Source of the DNA: Verrucomicrobia bacterium UBA3750
GTDB lineage: Bacteria; Verrucomicrobiota; Kiritimatiellia; RFP12; UBA1067
Length of the DNA stretch: 27,324 nt
Reading direction: 5' to 3'
Assembly: GCA_002371755.1 (NCBI GenBank)
Contig: DFGM01000123.1
Coordinates: forward strand, 14,088-41,411
In this document: in pieces, positions 7,033 to 15,698 of the stretch
Numbering within the stretch: position 1 is the first letter of the stretch
How the letters are laid out: every line of letters begins with the position of its first letter
The notes under the pieces: model-generated
What the model was told of the DNA's origin: nothing
Seen by the model: the letters and a program-made list of their open reading frames with translations, nothing else
Database searches by the model: none
Program-made: the position numbers and the translations under genes

Positions 7033-9381
7033 ATGAAAAACAGTTTTACCATATTTTCTGCGGTCGCACTCGGTGCGGTCGTCGCTTCTGCCGCCGTGCC
7101 CACCCTTCCCGGCGCACAGAATGTCGCCCCCGCCCATACATTCTCCATTTCTTACGACCAGGACGCATTCTTACTGGACGGCAAGCCCTTCACAATCCGT
7201 TGCGGCGAGGTTCATTATGCCCGCATTCCGCATCAGTACTGGCGGCACAGAATGAAGATGCTTCGCGCGATGGGGTGCAATGCGGTAGGATGCTACATGT
7301 TCTGGAACTACCATGAACGCGAACCAGGGCGTTTCCGCTGGGAAGGCAATGCGGATGCAAGGAGGTTCTGCAAGATTGCCCAGGAAGAAGGACTTTGGGT
7401 GCTTCTGCGTCCCGGCCCCTACGCCTGTGCGGAATGGGAAGGCGGCGGCGCCCCGTGGTTCCTTCTCAAGGACGACGGAATCTCCATGCGTTCATCCGAC
7501 CCCAAGTGGCTGGAGCCTGCGAAAAAGTGGATAGCCGAGGTTGGGCGCGAGCTCGGCGACATGCAAATCACCAAGGGCGGGCCGATTCTCATGGTCCAGG
7601 TGGAGAATGAATACGGGCTTCACGGCAGCGACACGGCCTACATCCGCGCCTTGCGCGAAGCCACCCTCGCCGCCGGTTTCGATGTGCCGCTGTATTGCTG
7701 CAATCCTCCCAGGGCAATCCAAAACGGCTATGTAGCCGAACTGTTCCAGACCGCCAACTTCGGCGCAGGCCCGGAACAGAAATTCGAAATCATCCGCCAA
7801 TACCAGCCGAAGGGTCCGCTCATGTGCGCGGAATACTACCCCGCATGGTTCGACACATGGGGGCAGGCACACCATTACGCAAAGTCCGACAGAGAGTTTT
7901 TCGGGCCTATCGACTGGATGCTGGAGCGCAATGTCTCCTTTTCCTTATATATGGCGCATGGCGGGACAAGTTTCGGCGGCTGGACTGGTTGCCGGAATCC
8001 GTTCAGTCCCAATGTGACGAGCTACGATTACGAAGCGCCGATAAACGAACAGGGCCGCGCAAACCCCTCGTTCGCCAAATATCGCGACAGGGCCGCGAAA
8101 CATCTCAACGAAAGCGAAACCATTCCGCCCGTGCCCGCCCCCATCCCCCTGAAATCCTACGGCAAAGTGCAATTGCGGCAAGTCGCCGGCGTTGAAGCGC
8201 TCGTCACGCGCGAGATATCGCTTGAAAATCCCGTCTATATGGAGAAGCTTGACCAGGGGTTCGGCCTTGTAAGCTACGAGACCGAGATTCCCGCCGGAGC
8301 ATCCGGCACACTGAATATCGGCGAGCTCCACGACTTCGGCTATGTGTTCCTCGATGGCGTCCGCCTCGGCACGCTTGACAGACGCCACCGCGGCATAAAG
8401 GTGCAAATCCCGCAAGATTGCGCCGGCAAGCCTCGCAAACTCCAGATACTAGTCGAAGCCATGGGCCGCATAAACTCTTCTTCCGGCATGGAAGATAGAA
8501 AAGGCCTGAACGGCAAAGTGCGCCTCGGTAAAACTCCGCTCACCGGCTGGACAGCGCGTCTCATACCCCTGGATCCCGACTTCCAGCTCTTCGACCTCGC
8601 TGCCGCAACATTCCACCAGGATGCAAACGCGCCCCAAAAAGGCGATTCGCCTGCGATTTATACCGGCATTCTCGCCTTGGATGACGAGACGCCCGCCGAT
8701 ACATGGCTCGATATGAGCGCCTGGTCCAAGGGTATGGTATGGATAAACGGGCACAACCTCGGCAGATTCTGGGCCATCGGCCCGCAGCAGACGCTGTTCG
8801 TGCCCGGATGCTGGCTCCGCAAGGGACGAAACGACATAACCGTTATCGACTTCTTCGGCCCGCGCGGCGAATCAAGCGTCATGTTCACGGAGAAACCAGT
8901 TCTTGACGTGCTCCATCCCGAGCTCGACTTCAACAGCAACGCCCGCCAAAACACGAAGTTCATCGGCGGCAAGGAAGTCGCCGCCGGCTCGTTCAGCGAG
9001 GATGATGCCGCGAAAGTCGTGATGTTCAAGGAGGCGGTCAAAGGCGTCTACTTTACTTTCGAAGCCACATCCACATACGACAAGAAATCCCTCGCGTCCA
9101 TCTCCGAGTTCGATTTCCTTGACAAGGACGGCAACCCGCTCGCGTCAAGTTCGTTCATCGTCTCGGGTGTCGATTCGGAAGAAGAAATTCGCGAAGACGG
9201 TGTCGCCGAAAACGCCGTGGACGGGCAGGTGGAGACGATTTGGCTCACATCGTCGCGCACATTGCCGCACTGGATAGAGTTCGCCGCGCCTGAAAAGACC
9301 CAAATCCACGGCTTCAGATATACGCCAAAGCAGAACAAGTCCGTCGGCCGCATCAAGGATTGGAAATTCTACGTGCGCTGA
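7033..9381 (+). CDS. GH35 beta-galactosidase, secreted, with C-terminal F5/8-type domain
   Basis: A 782-residue protein with a signal peptide (about 1-21). The GH35 TIM barrel begins near residue 40 with the motifs SYDQDAFLLDGKPFTIRCGEVHY, GCNAVGCYMFWNYHE, LLRPGPYACAEWEGGGAPWFL (split here for length) and VQVENEYG. The predicted acid/base is Glu193 in ENEYG and the nucleophile is Glu267 in CAEYYPAWFDTWG. Jelly-roll accessory domains follow (about 390-640). The last ~120 residues resemble an F5/8 (discoidin) carbohydrate-binding domain, with ENAVDGQVETIW and the GFRYTPKQN...GRIKDWKFYV ending. That domain stops earlier than usual, at KFYVR. It should cleave terminal beta-galactose from glycans in the periplasm or outside. 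The -10 box abuts the ATG and there is no Shine-Dalgarno sequence. Confidence 0.92.
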   Translation: MKNSFTIFSAVALGAVVASAAVPTLPGAQNVAPAHTFSISYDQDAFLLDGKPFTIRCGEVHYARIPHQYWRHRMKMLRAMGCNAVGCYMFWNYHEREPGRFRWEGNADARRFCKIAQEEGLWVLLRPGPYACAEWEGGGAPWFLLKDDGISMRSSDPKWLEPAKKWIAEVGRELGDMQITKGGPILMVQVENEYGLHGSDTAYIRALREATLAAGFDVPLYCCNPPRAIQNGYVAELFQTANFGAGPEQKFEIIRQYQPKGPLMCAEYYPAWFDTWGQAHHYAKSDREFFGPIDWMLERNVSFSLYMAHGGTSFGGWTGCRNPFSPNVTSYDYEAPINEQGRANPSFAKYRDRAAKHLNESETIPPVPAPIPLKSYGKVQLRQVAGVEALVTREISLENPVYMEKLDQGFGLVSYETEIPAGASGTLNIGELHDFGYVFLDGVRLGTLDRRHRGIKVQIPQDCAGKPRKLQILVEAMGRINSSSGMEDRKGLNGKVRLGKTPLTGWTARLIPLDPDFQLFDLAAATFHQDANAPQKGDSPAIYTGILALDDETPADTWLDMSAWSKGMVWINGHNLGRFWAIGPQQTLFVPGCWLRKGRNDITVIDFFGPRGESSVMFTEKPVLDVLHPELDFNSNARQNTKFIGGKEVAAGSFSEDDAAKVVMFKEAVKGVYFTFEATSTYDKKSLASISEFDFLDKDGNPLASSSFIVSGVDSEEEIREDGVAENAVDGQVETIWLTSSRTLPHWIEFAAPEKTQIHGFRYTPKQNKSVGRIKDWKFYVR

Positions 9382-9418
9382 ACGCCGCGCATACAGAAAA
9401 GAACGGAGAGCGAAAGCA

Positions 9419-9925
9419 GTGAAGCGAGGCAAGGACAAAGTAAATGCATCCGCATTTTTCGCGTTGCTTGTTTGCGTCGTGTCATGCTTTTGCGCCCAGG
9501 GCGCGGGAACGGCGAAATACGGCAAAACGCCGCTCTTGCCTGAACGCGAGTGGGCGATGATACGCCAGCTTGCGGCGAATTACGAACTCACGACGGAGGA
9601 GACGTGGCTCTTGGCTGCAATCCGGAAACACGAAAACGGGCGTCCGGGGCTGGAGTTCGGAATCGGCGGCCCCATGAACTCCGGGCACCCAGCCCACCGC
9701 TACCGCGACGGCTTCAAGTCGTTTTACGTTCAGGGTTCTTGGGCCGCCGGCACCGTGAAACGCCACTACAAGGGCGATCTCGTCAAGTTCGGCGATAGAT
9801 ACTGCGCCGCCTCCAAAGGCAAATGGGCTGTAAGGGTAGGCGCTCTCGTGCGAATGCTCAAGGCCGAAAACGGCTATGTCCTCCCCGGCTCCTCCCAACC
9901 CAAACGCAATATCGACTTCCCCTAG
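9419..9925 (+). CDS. Small lysozyme-like lipoprotein or secreted protein
   Basis: A 168-residue protein with a GTG start, GGAGAG about 10 bases upstream, and a signal sequence whose VVSC (Cys23) fits a lipobox. The mature part has an AIRKHENGRPGLEFGIGG motif (68-84) in which Glu72 resembles the catalytic Glu of lysozyme-like/transglycosylase-like proteins (A-I/M-R-K-x-E-N-G-x-P-G-x-EFG). The function, cutting or binding peptidoglycan, is an inference. It lies 37 bases after the GH35 gene and may be co-transcribed, although no functional link to galactoside breakdown is apparent. Confidence 0.6.
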   Translation: MKRGKDKVNASAFFALLVCVVSCFCAQGAGTAKYGKTPLLPEREWAMIRQLAANYELTTEETWLLAAIRKHENGRPGLEFGIGGPMNSGHPAHRYRDGFKSFYVQGSWAAGTVKRHYKGDLVKFGDRYCAASKGKWAVRVGALVRMLKAENGYVLPGSSQPKRNIDFP

Positions 9926-9932
9926 AATATCG

Positions 9933-9962
9933 CTGCACGCAACCAGCTGAATATGATATAAT
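9933..9962 (+). promoter_or_regulatory. Promoter of uxaA-5-FCL pair
   Basis: CTGCAC (9933-9938), an 18-base spacer ending in TGA, and TATAAT (9957-9962). A leader of about 38 bases contains an A/G-rich ribosome site (gagagaaaagaaagagag) before the ATG at 10007. Confidence 0.65.
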
Positions 9963-10006
9963 AACACCACCACACAAAAGAGAGAAAAGAAAGAGAGTTT
10001 CGCAAC

Positions 10007-11383
10007 ATGGTCATCAACCAGCTCGATAACGTCGAAATACGAGACGACGGCCACAAGTACGCCCTCAAAGACATAAAAGAGGGGGAGAACATCATCAAGT
10101 ACGGCATGCCGATAGGTCACGCCACGTGCAATATCGCCAAAGGCGAGCATGTGCATGTCCATAACGTCAAGACAAACCTTGGCGATGTGCTTGAATACAA
10201 GTATGAGCCGGATTTCAAGGATGCAGAAAAGAAGCCTGCTCCCATGATAAAGGCGTATCGCCACCCAGATGGACGCATCGGCATCCGGAACGACATCTGG
10301 GTGATTCCGCTCGTAGGCTGCGTGAACCGGCTTGCCGAAAGACTCGCCCAATCCTGCGGCGGCATATCGCTCCAGCATCCCTACGGCTGCTCGCAGATGG
10401 GGAAAGACCACGAGACCACTTGCAACATGCTCGCATCGTTCTGCCGGCATCCGAACGCGGGCGGCGTCCTTGCCGTCTCGCTCGGGTGCGAAAACAACAC
10501 GCTCGATTCGTTCAAGGCGAGGCTCGGTCTTTCGCCGGAGGATGAGGACGGTGCGAAGATCGGCATCAATATCAGATTCATGCGCGCCCAAGATCCCGGC
10601 GACGAGTTCGAGCGCGGCCTCGCCCTCATCAAGGAACTGGATGCCGCGCGCCCGAAAGAGCGTGTCGACGTGCCTGTATCCGAGCTCGTCGTAGGCTTGA
10701 AGTGCGGCGGGTCGGACGGCTTTTCCGGTCTCACGGCGAATCCGCTCGTCGGACGCTTCTCGGATTGGCTCACTGCTCGCGGCGGCGCCACCATCCTCAC
10801 CGAAGTCCCCGAGATGTTCGGCGCGGAGACGCTTCTCATGAAGCGTTGCCGCACGCGCAACATCTTCGACAAGTGCGTGAAGATGATCAACGACTTCAAG
10901 GACTACTACGCTTCGCACAACCAGGTCTGCTACGAGAACCCCTCGCCCGGAAACAAGGCGGGCGGAATTACCACGCTGGAAGACAAATCCCTCGGCTGCG
11001 TGCAAAAAGGCGGCTCATCGCCCGTGGAAGACGTGCTCCTGTATGGCGACCATGTGAAGGCGCACGGTCTTTCGCTCATGACGGGACCCGGCAACGACCT
11101 GGTCGCCTCCACCGTGCTCGCGGCGGCCGGGGCGCATCTCATCCTATTTACAACAGGCCGCGGCACTCCCTTCGGCTGCGTGATTCCCACATTGAAGGTC
11201 GCATCCAACTCTACGCTTGCCGCAAACAAGCCGAATTGGATAGACTATGATGCCATGGCCAATCCCGATGTCGAGGAATTCGCCAAGAAAATCATGCGGG
11301 TCGCCTCTGGTGAAGAACTCGCCAAGAACGAGATAAACGGCGCCCAAGGCATTGCAATCTTCAAGGATGGCGTGACGCTTTGA
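10007..11383 (+). CDS. uxaA: Altronate dehydratase (UxaA family)
   Basis: A 458-residue cytoplasmic protein with an N-terminal SAF-like domain (about 1-75) joined to the dehydratase domain (about 80-458). Family hallmarks visible are GLKCGGSDGFSGLTANPLVG (230-249), EVPEMFGAE (266-274), NPSPGNKAGGITTLEDKSLG (311-330) and the TTGRGTPFG...PTLKVASN segment. UxaA converts D-altronate to 2-keto-3-deoxygluconate in galacturonate breakdown. Galactarate/altronate dehydratase relatives act on similar sugar acids, so the exact substrate is not proven. No uxaB, uxaC or kdgK is nearby. It has its own promoter, and its stop overlaps the start of the cyclo-ligase gene. Confidence 0.9.
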   Translation: MVINQLDNVEIRDDGHKYALKDIKEGENIIKYGMPIGHATCNIAKGEHVHVHNVKTNLGDVLEYKYEPDFKDAEKKPAPMIKAYRHPDGRIGIRNDIWVIPLVGCVNRLAERLAQSCGGISLQHPYGCSQMGKDHETTCNMLASFCRHPNAGGVLAVSLGCENNTLDSFKARLGLSPEDEDGAKIGINIRFMRAQDPGDEFERGLALIKELDAARPKERVDVPVSELVVGLKCGGSDGFSGLTANPLVGRFSDWLTARGGATILTEVPEMFGAETLLMKRCRTRNIFDKCVKMINDFKDYYASHNQVCYENPSPGNKAGGITTLEDKSLGCVQKGGSSPVEDVLLYGDHVKAHGLSLMTGPGNDLVASTVLAAAGAHLILFTTGRGTPFGCVIPTLKVASNSTLAANKPNWIDYDAMANPDVEEFAKKIMRVASGEELAKNEINGAQGIAIFKDGVTL

Positions 11384-11985
11384 CGGGCAACGCCGATATA
11401 AAAAAGGAGCTGCGCTCGCACATGCTCGCATTACGGCGCGAAGTCGTTCCCTCGCGCCGCAATGCGTATTCCCTTGAAATCTGCAGGCTTGCAAAAGGAA
11501 GAATAGATGCCCTTGCCGGCCACGCGGGAGAAACAGCTCCACAATCCCCTTTCATTCCCAGAGCGCTCGTCGTCGCCGTCTATCTTGCAACGAAGGAAGA
11601 GATAGACCTTTCCGCTTTGATAAGTGAATTGCGCACCGAGGCGCTCCATACTGTAGTCGCACCGAAATGGCTTGCGCAACTGCGCACATACGGTTTGGCA
11701 GAACTGGGTCCGGAAGGCGTCGCTCCGGGGCATTGGGGCATCGACGAACCAGTTGGCGAAAAATGGCGCCGACCGGAAGAAGTGGATGTATGGATCGTCC
11801 CCGGCCTCGCCTTCACGCGCTCTGGCGCACGCCTCGGTTATGGCGGAGGCTACTACGACAGATACTTTTCCGCCTGCCCCCATGGCCGCCGCATCGCAGT
11901 AGCATACCCATTCCAGATTCTCCCTGAGATTCCCTCCGGACCACACGATCAGCCAATCGACGAAATCCTCGTCAGTCTTCGTTAG
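11380..11985 (+). CDS. ygfA: 5-formyltetrahydrofolate cyclo-ligase
   Basis: A 201-residue protein that uses ATP to turn 5-formyl-tetrahydrofolate into 5,10-methenyl-tetrahydrofolate, salvaging this folate form. The family signature is GYGGGYYDR (153-161), and WIVPGLAFTRSGARLG just before it is also typical. The basic helix near the N terminus (KKELR...RR) is as expected. The most upstream start is TTG at 11380, which overlaps the uxaA stop as TTGA, a translational-coupling arrangement. Coupling to uxaA has no obvious metabolic reason. Its end overlaps the convergent AAA+ gene by 14 bases. Confidence 0.9.
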   Translation: MTGNADIKKELRSHMLALRREVVPSRRNAYSLEICRLAKGRIDALAGHAGETAPQSPFIPRALVVAVYLATKEEIDLSALISELRTEALHTVVAPKWLAQLRTYGLAELGPEGVAPGHWGIDEPVGEKWRRPEEVDVWIVPGLAFTRSGARLGYGGGYYDRYFSACPHGRRIAVAYPFQILPEIPSGPHDQPIDEILVSLR

Positions 11986-13300
11986 AGGCGTCGGGGTCGA
12001 CGAGCTTGATATCCAAGTCCTTGAGGGTAAGCATCATAAGGGCCTCTTTGGTGGGGTTTTCAAGCTCCGCCACACGCATTGCCTGACGCTCCACCGCCTT
12101 TTCGAACTCGTTTCGCACCCAGCGTCCATTGCCGAACTTGCGGTCGCGATTCTTGGTGCGCTTGTATATCCAGGGCGTGAGCCAGTGTTCGGCATCGGCG
12201 GAAAGGACGTAATCGTTCTTCTTCACACGCATGCGGAACATTGCGGCGAGTTCTTCTGCCGAATAGTCCGGGAAGTCGATATACCTGTTGAAACGGCTTT
12301 GGAGGCCGGGGTTGGCATCGATGAAATGCTTCATTTCGTCGGTATACCCTGCCACGATCACAACGAGTCTGTCACGGTCGTCTTCCATGCGTTTGAGGAG
12401 CGTGGCGATGCACTCGCTACCGTAACCCTGCTTTGAATCCCCCTCGGTGATGGCGTAGGCTTCATCGATGAAGAGGACGCCATCGAGGGCGAAATCAATC
12501 ACCTTAGCCGTCTTTACGGCAGTTTGCCCCACATACTCGGCTATGAGTCCGCCCCTGTCGGTCTCTACAAGGTGGCCTTTCTTGACGACTCCGAGCGCCC
12601 GGTAGATTTTCGCCATGATGCGCGCGACGGTGGTCTTTCCGGTGCCCGGATTGCCCGTGAAGACCATGTGGTACGAAATCGGCGCAACCTTCAGCCCGGA
12701 TTCGCGTCTTTGATTGGCCACTTGGACGAATTTGGCGAACTTTTCGACTTCCGCCTTTACGCTCTTGAGTCCGATAAGGTCGTTCAGTTCCGCAAGGGCG
12801 CTTTCAAGCGTTACGACTTCGTTCGTCGGGGCGGGCGTATAGCTCACGCCAGGCGGAATCCGTCTTTCATCCATCTCGTCGCCGGCTCCGGGTTTTGAGC
12901 TTTTGTCTTTTGACGTCTCGGTCGTCACCTTCTCGGCGACGGCTTTCCCTATCGTCTCGGGGGTCGCAACCACGCTGTTGCCTTCCGAATCTTCTATTTC
13001 GACAGGCTTTATACAAGCCAAAACGAGAACGCCGCCCACTATGCAAAGTCCGTAGAGTTTTTCGACAAGCCCGTGCATTCTGCCTGTTTTGACGAGCCAC
13101 CACCTGAACACGAGCACGGGGATGAGAAGCGCAAAAAGGTAGACGAGCGCGCTTATCATCGTTTGTTCGCTCAAGAGGAGGCAAGCACACCCGAAAAGAG
13201 CGATATCGAGCAGACATCCCACGCCCTCGCCAAGGCAGCCGGAACGCTTTGGTTTGGATGTCTCTGGGTATGGGGTTTGAGGCGTCGTATAATCAGTCAT
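11972..13300 (-). CDS. Membrane-anchored CbxX/CfxQ-type AAA+ ATPase
   Basis: A 442-residue protein (numbering from the ATG at 13300) with two or three hydrophobic segments (about 28-47, 49-68 and 84-97), a linker of about 75 residues, and one AAA+ module. Visible are the DLIGLKSVKAEV entry, Walker A GNPGTGKTT (216-224), Walker B VLFIDEAY (275-282), the EYVGQTA loop before it, and the GLQSRFNRYIDFPDYS sensor/arginine-finger region. The class includes SpoVK, CbbX and EccA of type VII secretion, ATPases that remodel protein complexes. The substrate here is unknown. The ATG at 13300 is preferred over a GTG at 13309 because AGGAAGG lies nine bases upstream of it. It is the last gene of the long minus-strand run. 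Confidence 0.85.
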   Translation of the reverse strand: MTDYTTPQTPYPETSKPKRSGCLGEGVGCLLDIALFGCACLLLSEQTMISALVYLFALLIPVLVFRWWLVKTGRMHGLVEKLYGLCIVGGVLVLACIKPVEIEDSEGNSVVATPETIGKAVAEKVTTETSKDKSSKPGAGDEMDERRIPPGVSYTPAPTNEVVTLESALAELNDLIGLKSVKAEVEKFAKFVQVANQRRESGLKVAPISYHMVFTGNPGTGKTTVARIMAKIYRALGVVKKGHLVETDRGGLIAEYVGQTAVKTAKVIDFALDGVLFIDEAYAITEGDSKQGYGSECIATLLKRMEDDRDRLVVIVAGYTDEMKHFIDANPGLQSRFNRYIDFPDYSAEELAAMFRMRVKKNDYVLSADAEHWLTPWIYKRTKNRDRKFGNGRWVRNEFEKAVERQAMRVAELENPTKEALMMLTLKDLDIKLVDPDASNED

Positions 13301-13331
13301 TATCTGCACCCTTCCTGGTAATGCCGTTTGT

Positions 13332-14111
13332 TCATTGTGCGGTTTCTGGGAGTGGCTCGGGGTCGCGGGGCCTGAGTAGCAGGGATGGGTTCTCCTTTAG
13401 TTCGCCGGCGAGGGTGCGGAGCTCGGAAATCGCGGCGGAAGCATCGGTTGAAATCTCGCCGAGCGTGGCCTTCTGCGATTCGACGATTACGGCCGCATCT
13501 TCGGCGATATGCGCAATGTTCTCGACAAGCAGGTTTACATTGGACCATGCGCTCTTGAAGTCCATCGTATTGAGTTGCGCCATCACGTGCGAAGCAGACT
13601 CGGAAAAACTTTCGAGTATCGAAGGCTCCGGAGGAATGCAGACCATCTCTGGCGTCCAGGATATCTTTTCCGGCGCTGAAGGGACTTTCGGGTAGTTGAG
13701 TTCGATTCGGGATATGCCCGTTATGCCGCTGGAAGAAACAGTGGCTCTCAAGCCCTGGGAGACGAAACGCCGCAGCGAGTCCTCGCCTGAATAGTCGCTG
13801 CGGGCTCTCACTTTCATCTCGTCCAGCGCGAAACGGATTAGGATTTTCCTGCCGTCGGCGTCGTCCGGGACGTCGTAGGCGCGCCCGACAAACGTGATTT
13901 CCTTCACGGTGCCTACCTGGACGCCACGAAAGTTCACGGCGCTTCCCACGCTAAGTCCTGAAACCGGAGTGTCGGAGTAGGTCTCGGCCATGAGGGCTGC
14001 TTTCTTGCCGCCTGCTCCGCCCAAATAGACGAGTGCTGCCGCAATAGCCACAGTCCCGGCTATAATCGTGAAGCCGATGCGGGAATAGTTGGTCTTGTTG
14101 TCACTTGCCAT
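13332..14111 (-). CDS. mlaD: MCE-domain lipid-transport protein (MlaD-like)
   Basis: A 259-residue protein with one N-terminal membrane segment (about 12-32) and a single MCE domain (about 38-140; VSGLSVGSAVNFRGVQVGTVKEI is the MlaD signature region, followed by GLRATVSSSGITGISRIEL). The C-terminal ~120 residues are helical, with a Pro-rich tail. In Mla-type systems MlaD forms a ring on the inner membrane that passes phospholipids between the permease and the periplasm. Its ATG lies seven bases after the mlaF stop. Confidence 0.9.
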   Translation of the reverse strand: MASDNKTNYSRIGFTIIAGTVAIAAALVYLGGAGGKKAALMAETYSDTPVSGLSVGSAVNFRGVQVGTVKEITFVGRAYDVPDDADGRKILIRFALDEMKVRARSDYSGEDSLRRFVSQGLRATVSSSGITGISRIELNYPKVPSAPEKISWTPEMVCIPPEPSILESFSESASHVMAQLNTMDFKSAWSNVNLLVENIAHIAEDAAVIVESQKATLGEISTDASAAISELRTLAGELKENPSLLLRPRDPEPLPETAQ

Positions 14112-14118
14112 ATCTTCT

Positions 14119-14883
14119 TTACGCTCCTCTGTTGAAAAACTTCTTGACGAAGGGGTCTGCCGAATTATCGCGCAGGTCGGCGGCCTTTCCGAGCGCTATC
14201 ATGCCTTTCCTGGTCTTGTCGAACATCGCGCACCGGTCTGCGATCTTGAATATGCTCGGCAGTTCGTGCGTCACGACGACGAATGTGGTGCCCTTCTCCT
14301 TGCGGAGCTGGAGGATAAGGTCGTCAAGGGCGCTTGAGGTTATGGGGTCCAGGCCGGCGCTGGGTTCGTCAAGAAAGATGACTTCAGGGTCTAGCGCCAT
14401 GGCGCGGGCGATGGCGACGCGCTTTTTCATGCCGCCGGAGATTTCGTTGGGCATTTTTGCCGCCGCGTCGGCAAGCCCCACATCTTCAAGAAGCGACATA
14501 GCCTTTTCTTCGCGAGCCTTCCTCTTGAGTCCCGAAAACTCTTCAAGCGGCAAGAGTACGTTCTGGAGGCATGTCATCGAACCGAAAAGCGCTCCCGACT
14601 GGTACATCACGCCGATTTTACGGCAAAGCGCCTCGCGCGTGCGGCTGCTCCATTCCATTCCCGCCACCTTCAGAGTGCCGGAAAGCACCTTATTGAGGCC
14701 GATCATGTGCTTCATGATGGTCGATTTGCCACAACCCGAACCGCCGAGCAGAACGAATATCTCCCCCTTTTCCACCCTGAACGAGACATCGAGGAGTATG
14801 GGAGCGCCCGGATATCCGGCAACGACGTGCTCAAGCTCTATCATCGCAGGAGGCTGGACTACCGCAGTTTCATTCTCTTCCAT
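14119..14883 (-). CDS. mlaF: Lipid-transport ABC ATPase (MlaF-like)
   Basis: A 254-residue ATPase with Walker A GGSGCGKST (47-55), Q-loop YQSGALF (94-100; typical of MlaF, where it meets the MlaE coupling helix), signature ISGGMKKR (148-155), Walker B VIFLDEP (168-174) and the switch His206. It drives MlaE/MlaD lipid transport. The ATG at 14883 comes one base after the mlaE stop (TGA-G-ATG) and is preceded by a GGGGGG stretch about six bases upstream. An in-frame ATG at 14901, inside the end of mlaE, is a weaker alternative. Confidence 0.93.
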   Translation of the reverse strand: MEENETAVVQPPAMIELEHVVAGYPGAPILLDVSFRVEKGEIFVLLGGSGCGKSTIMKHMIGLNKVLSGTLKVAGMEWSSRTREALCRKIGVMYQSGALFGSMTCLQNVLLPLEEFSGLKRKAREEKAMSLLEDVGLADAAAKMPNEISGGMKKRVAIARAMALDPEVIFLDEPSAGLDPITSSALDDLILQLRKEKGTTFVVVTHELPSIFKIADRCAMFDKTRKGMIALGKAADLRDNSADPFVKKFFNRGA

Positions 14884-14884
14884 C

Positions 14885-15679
14885 TCACACCCCCCACGCA
14901 TATGCGACCACGGCTAGAACACCATCCGAAATCGCGATTGCGAGCATTCCTCCGACAACGGCCTTTGTGGCAGCCACGCCTACGCCGTCGGCAGTGGATT
15001 TCGTACCCATCCCGGCGCCGCAGCCTATAAGTGCCACGAGAAAGCCGAAAAGCGCTCCCTTCGCAAGACCCGCCGCTATTGTCATCGCGCCGGACATCGA
15101 CATCACATGTTGCCAATATACTACAGGCGGCACATCCATCATTCGCAGTACAATCGCACCCCCCACAAGACCGGCAAGCTCGGAAAATATCGTCAAAACC
15201 GGCATTGCAAGAGTTGCAGCAAGAACTCTCGGCATCACAAGGAAGCGCACGGGGTCGAGTCCCATCGTAGTCAGGGCGTCGAGTTCTTCATCAACCTTCA
15301 TAGTGCCGATTTCTGCGGCAAAGGCGCTTCCGGAGCGTCCTGCAAGCACGATAGCCGTGATTATTGGCCCAAGCTCCCGGAATAGAGCAATCCCCAGCAT
15401 ATCCGCCACATACACTTCCGCACCAAACATTCTCAGCGCGGCGGCAGACTCAAAGGCGAGAATGAGGCCCAAAAGGAAACCTATGCCGGAAGCGATGGGC
15501 AAACCATCGCAGCAAGTGCGCTCGAAAGCACGGGCGAAATCGCGGAATCTGAATCTGTGGGGATGGAAGATGCTCCATATGGCAGCCGAGAAAGCCTCTC
15601 CCGTGAAGGCGAAAACCTCATCCGCGCCACGCGCCTTCGCAACCACGTTTTCCCCTACACGGTGGAATATCCCGGACAT
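14885..15679 (-). CDS. mlaE: Lipid-transport ABC permease (MlaE-like)
   Basis: A 264-residue membrane protein of the MlaE/TrnB group. It has about five hydrophobic segments and the conserved stretch RELGPIITAIVLAGRSGSAFAAEIGTMKV (cited by parts), then EELDALTTMGLDPVRFLVMPR, which is diagnostic for MlaE. The ATG at 15679 is chosen because AAGGAA lies about 11 bases upstream and the length fits the family. An ATG at 15715, overlapping the lipoprotein gene, would add 12 residues. Confidence 0.93.
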   Translation of the reverse strand: MSGIFHRVGENVVAKARGADEVFAFTGEAFSAAIWSIFHPHRFRFRDFARAFERTCCDGLPIASGIGFLLGLILAFESAAALRMFGAEVYVADMLGIALFRELGPIITAIVLAGRSGSAFAAEIGTMKVDEELDALTTMGLDPVRFLVMPRVLAATLAMPVLTIFSELAGLVGGAIVLRMMDVPPVVYWQHVMSMSGAMTIAAGLAKGALFGFLVALIGCGAGMGTKSTADGVGVAATKAVVGGMLAIAISDGVLAVVAYAWGV

Positions 15680-15698
15680 CAGGCGAACTTCCTTGCCA

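Noticed and set aside
9482..11005. Long minus-strand open frame opposite uxaA
   Set aside because: The plus strand carries a clear UxaA protein with family motifs, so the opposite frame is a GC-driven shadow.
11972..13300. EccA of a type VII secretion system
   Set aside because: The AAA+ module is of the same CbxX class, but no EccC, WXG100 or other type VII gene is nearby, and the N-terminal membrane segments differ from EccA's TPR domain.
13300..13309. GTG start for the AAA+ gene
   Set aside because: The AGGAAGG ribosome site sits at the right distance for the ATG at 13300 and overlaps the GTG.
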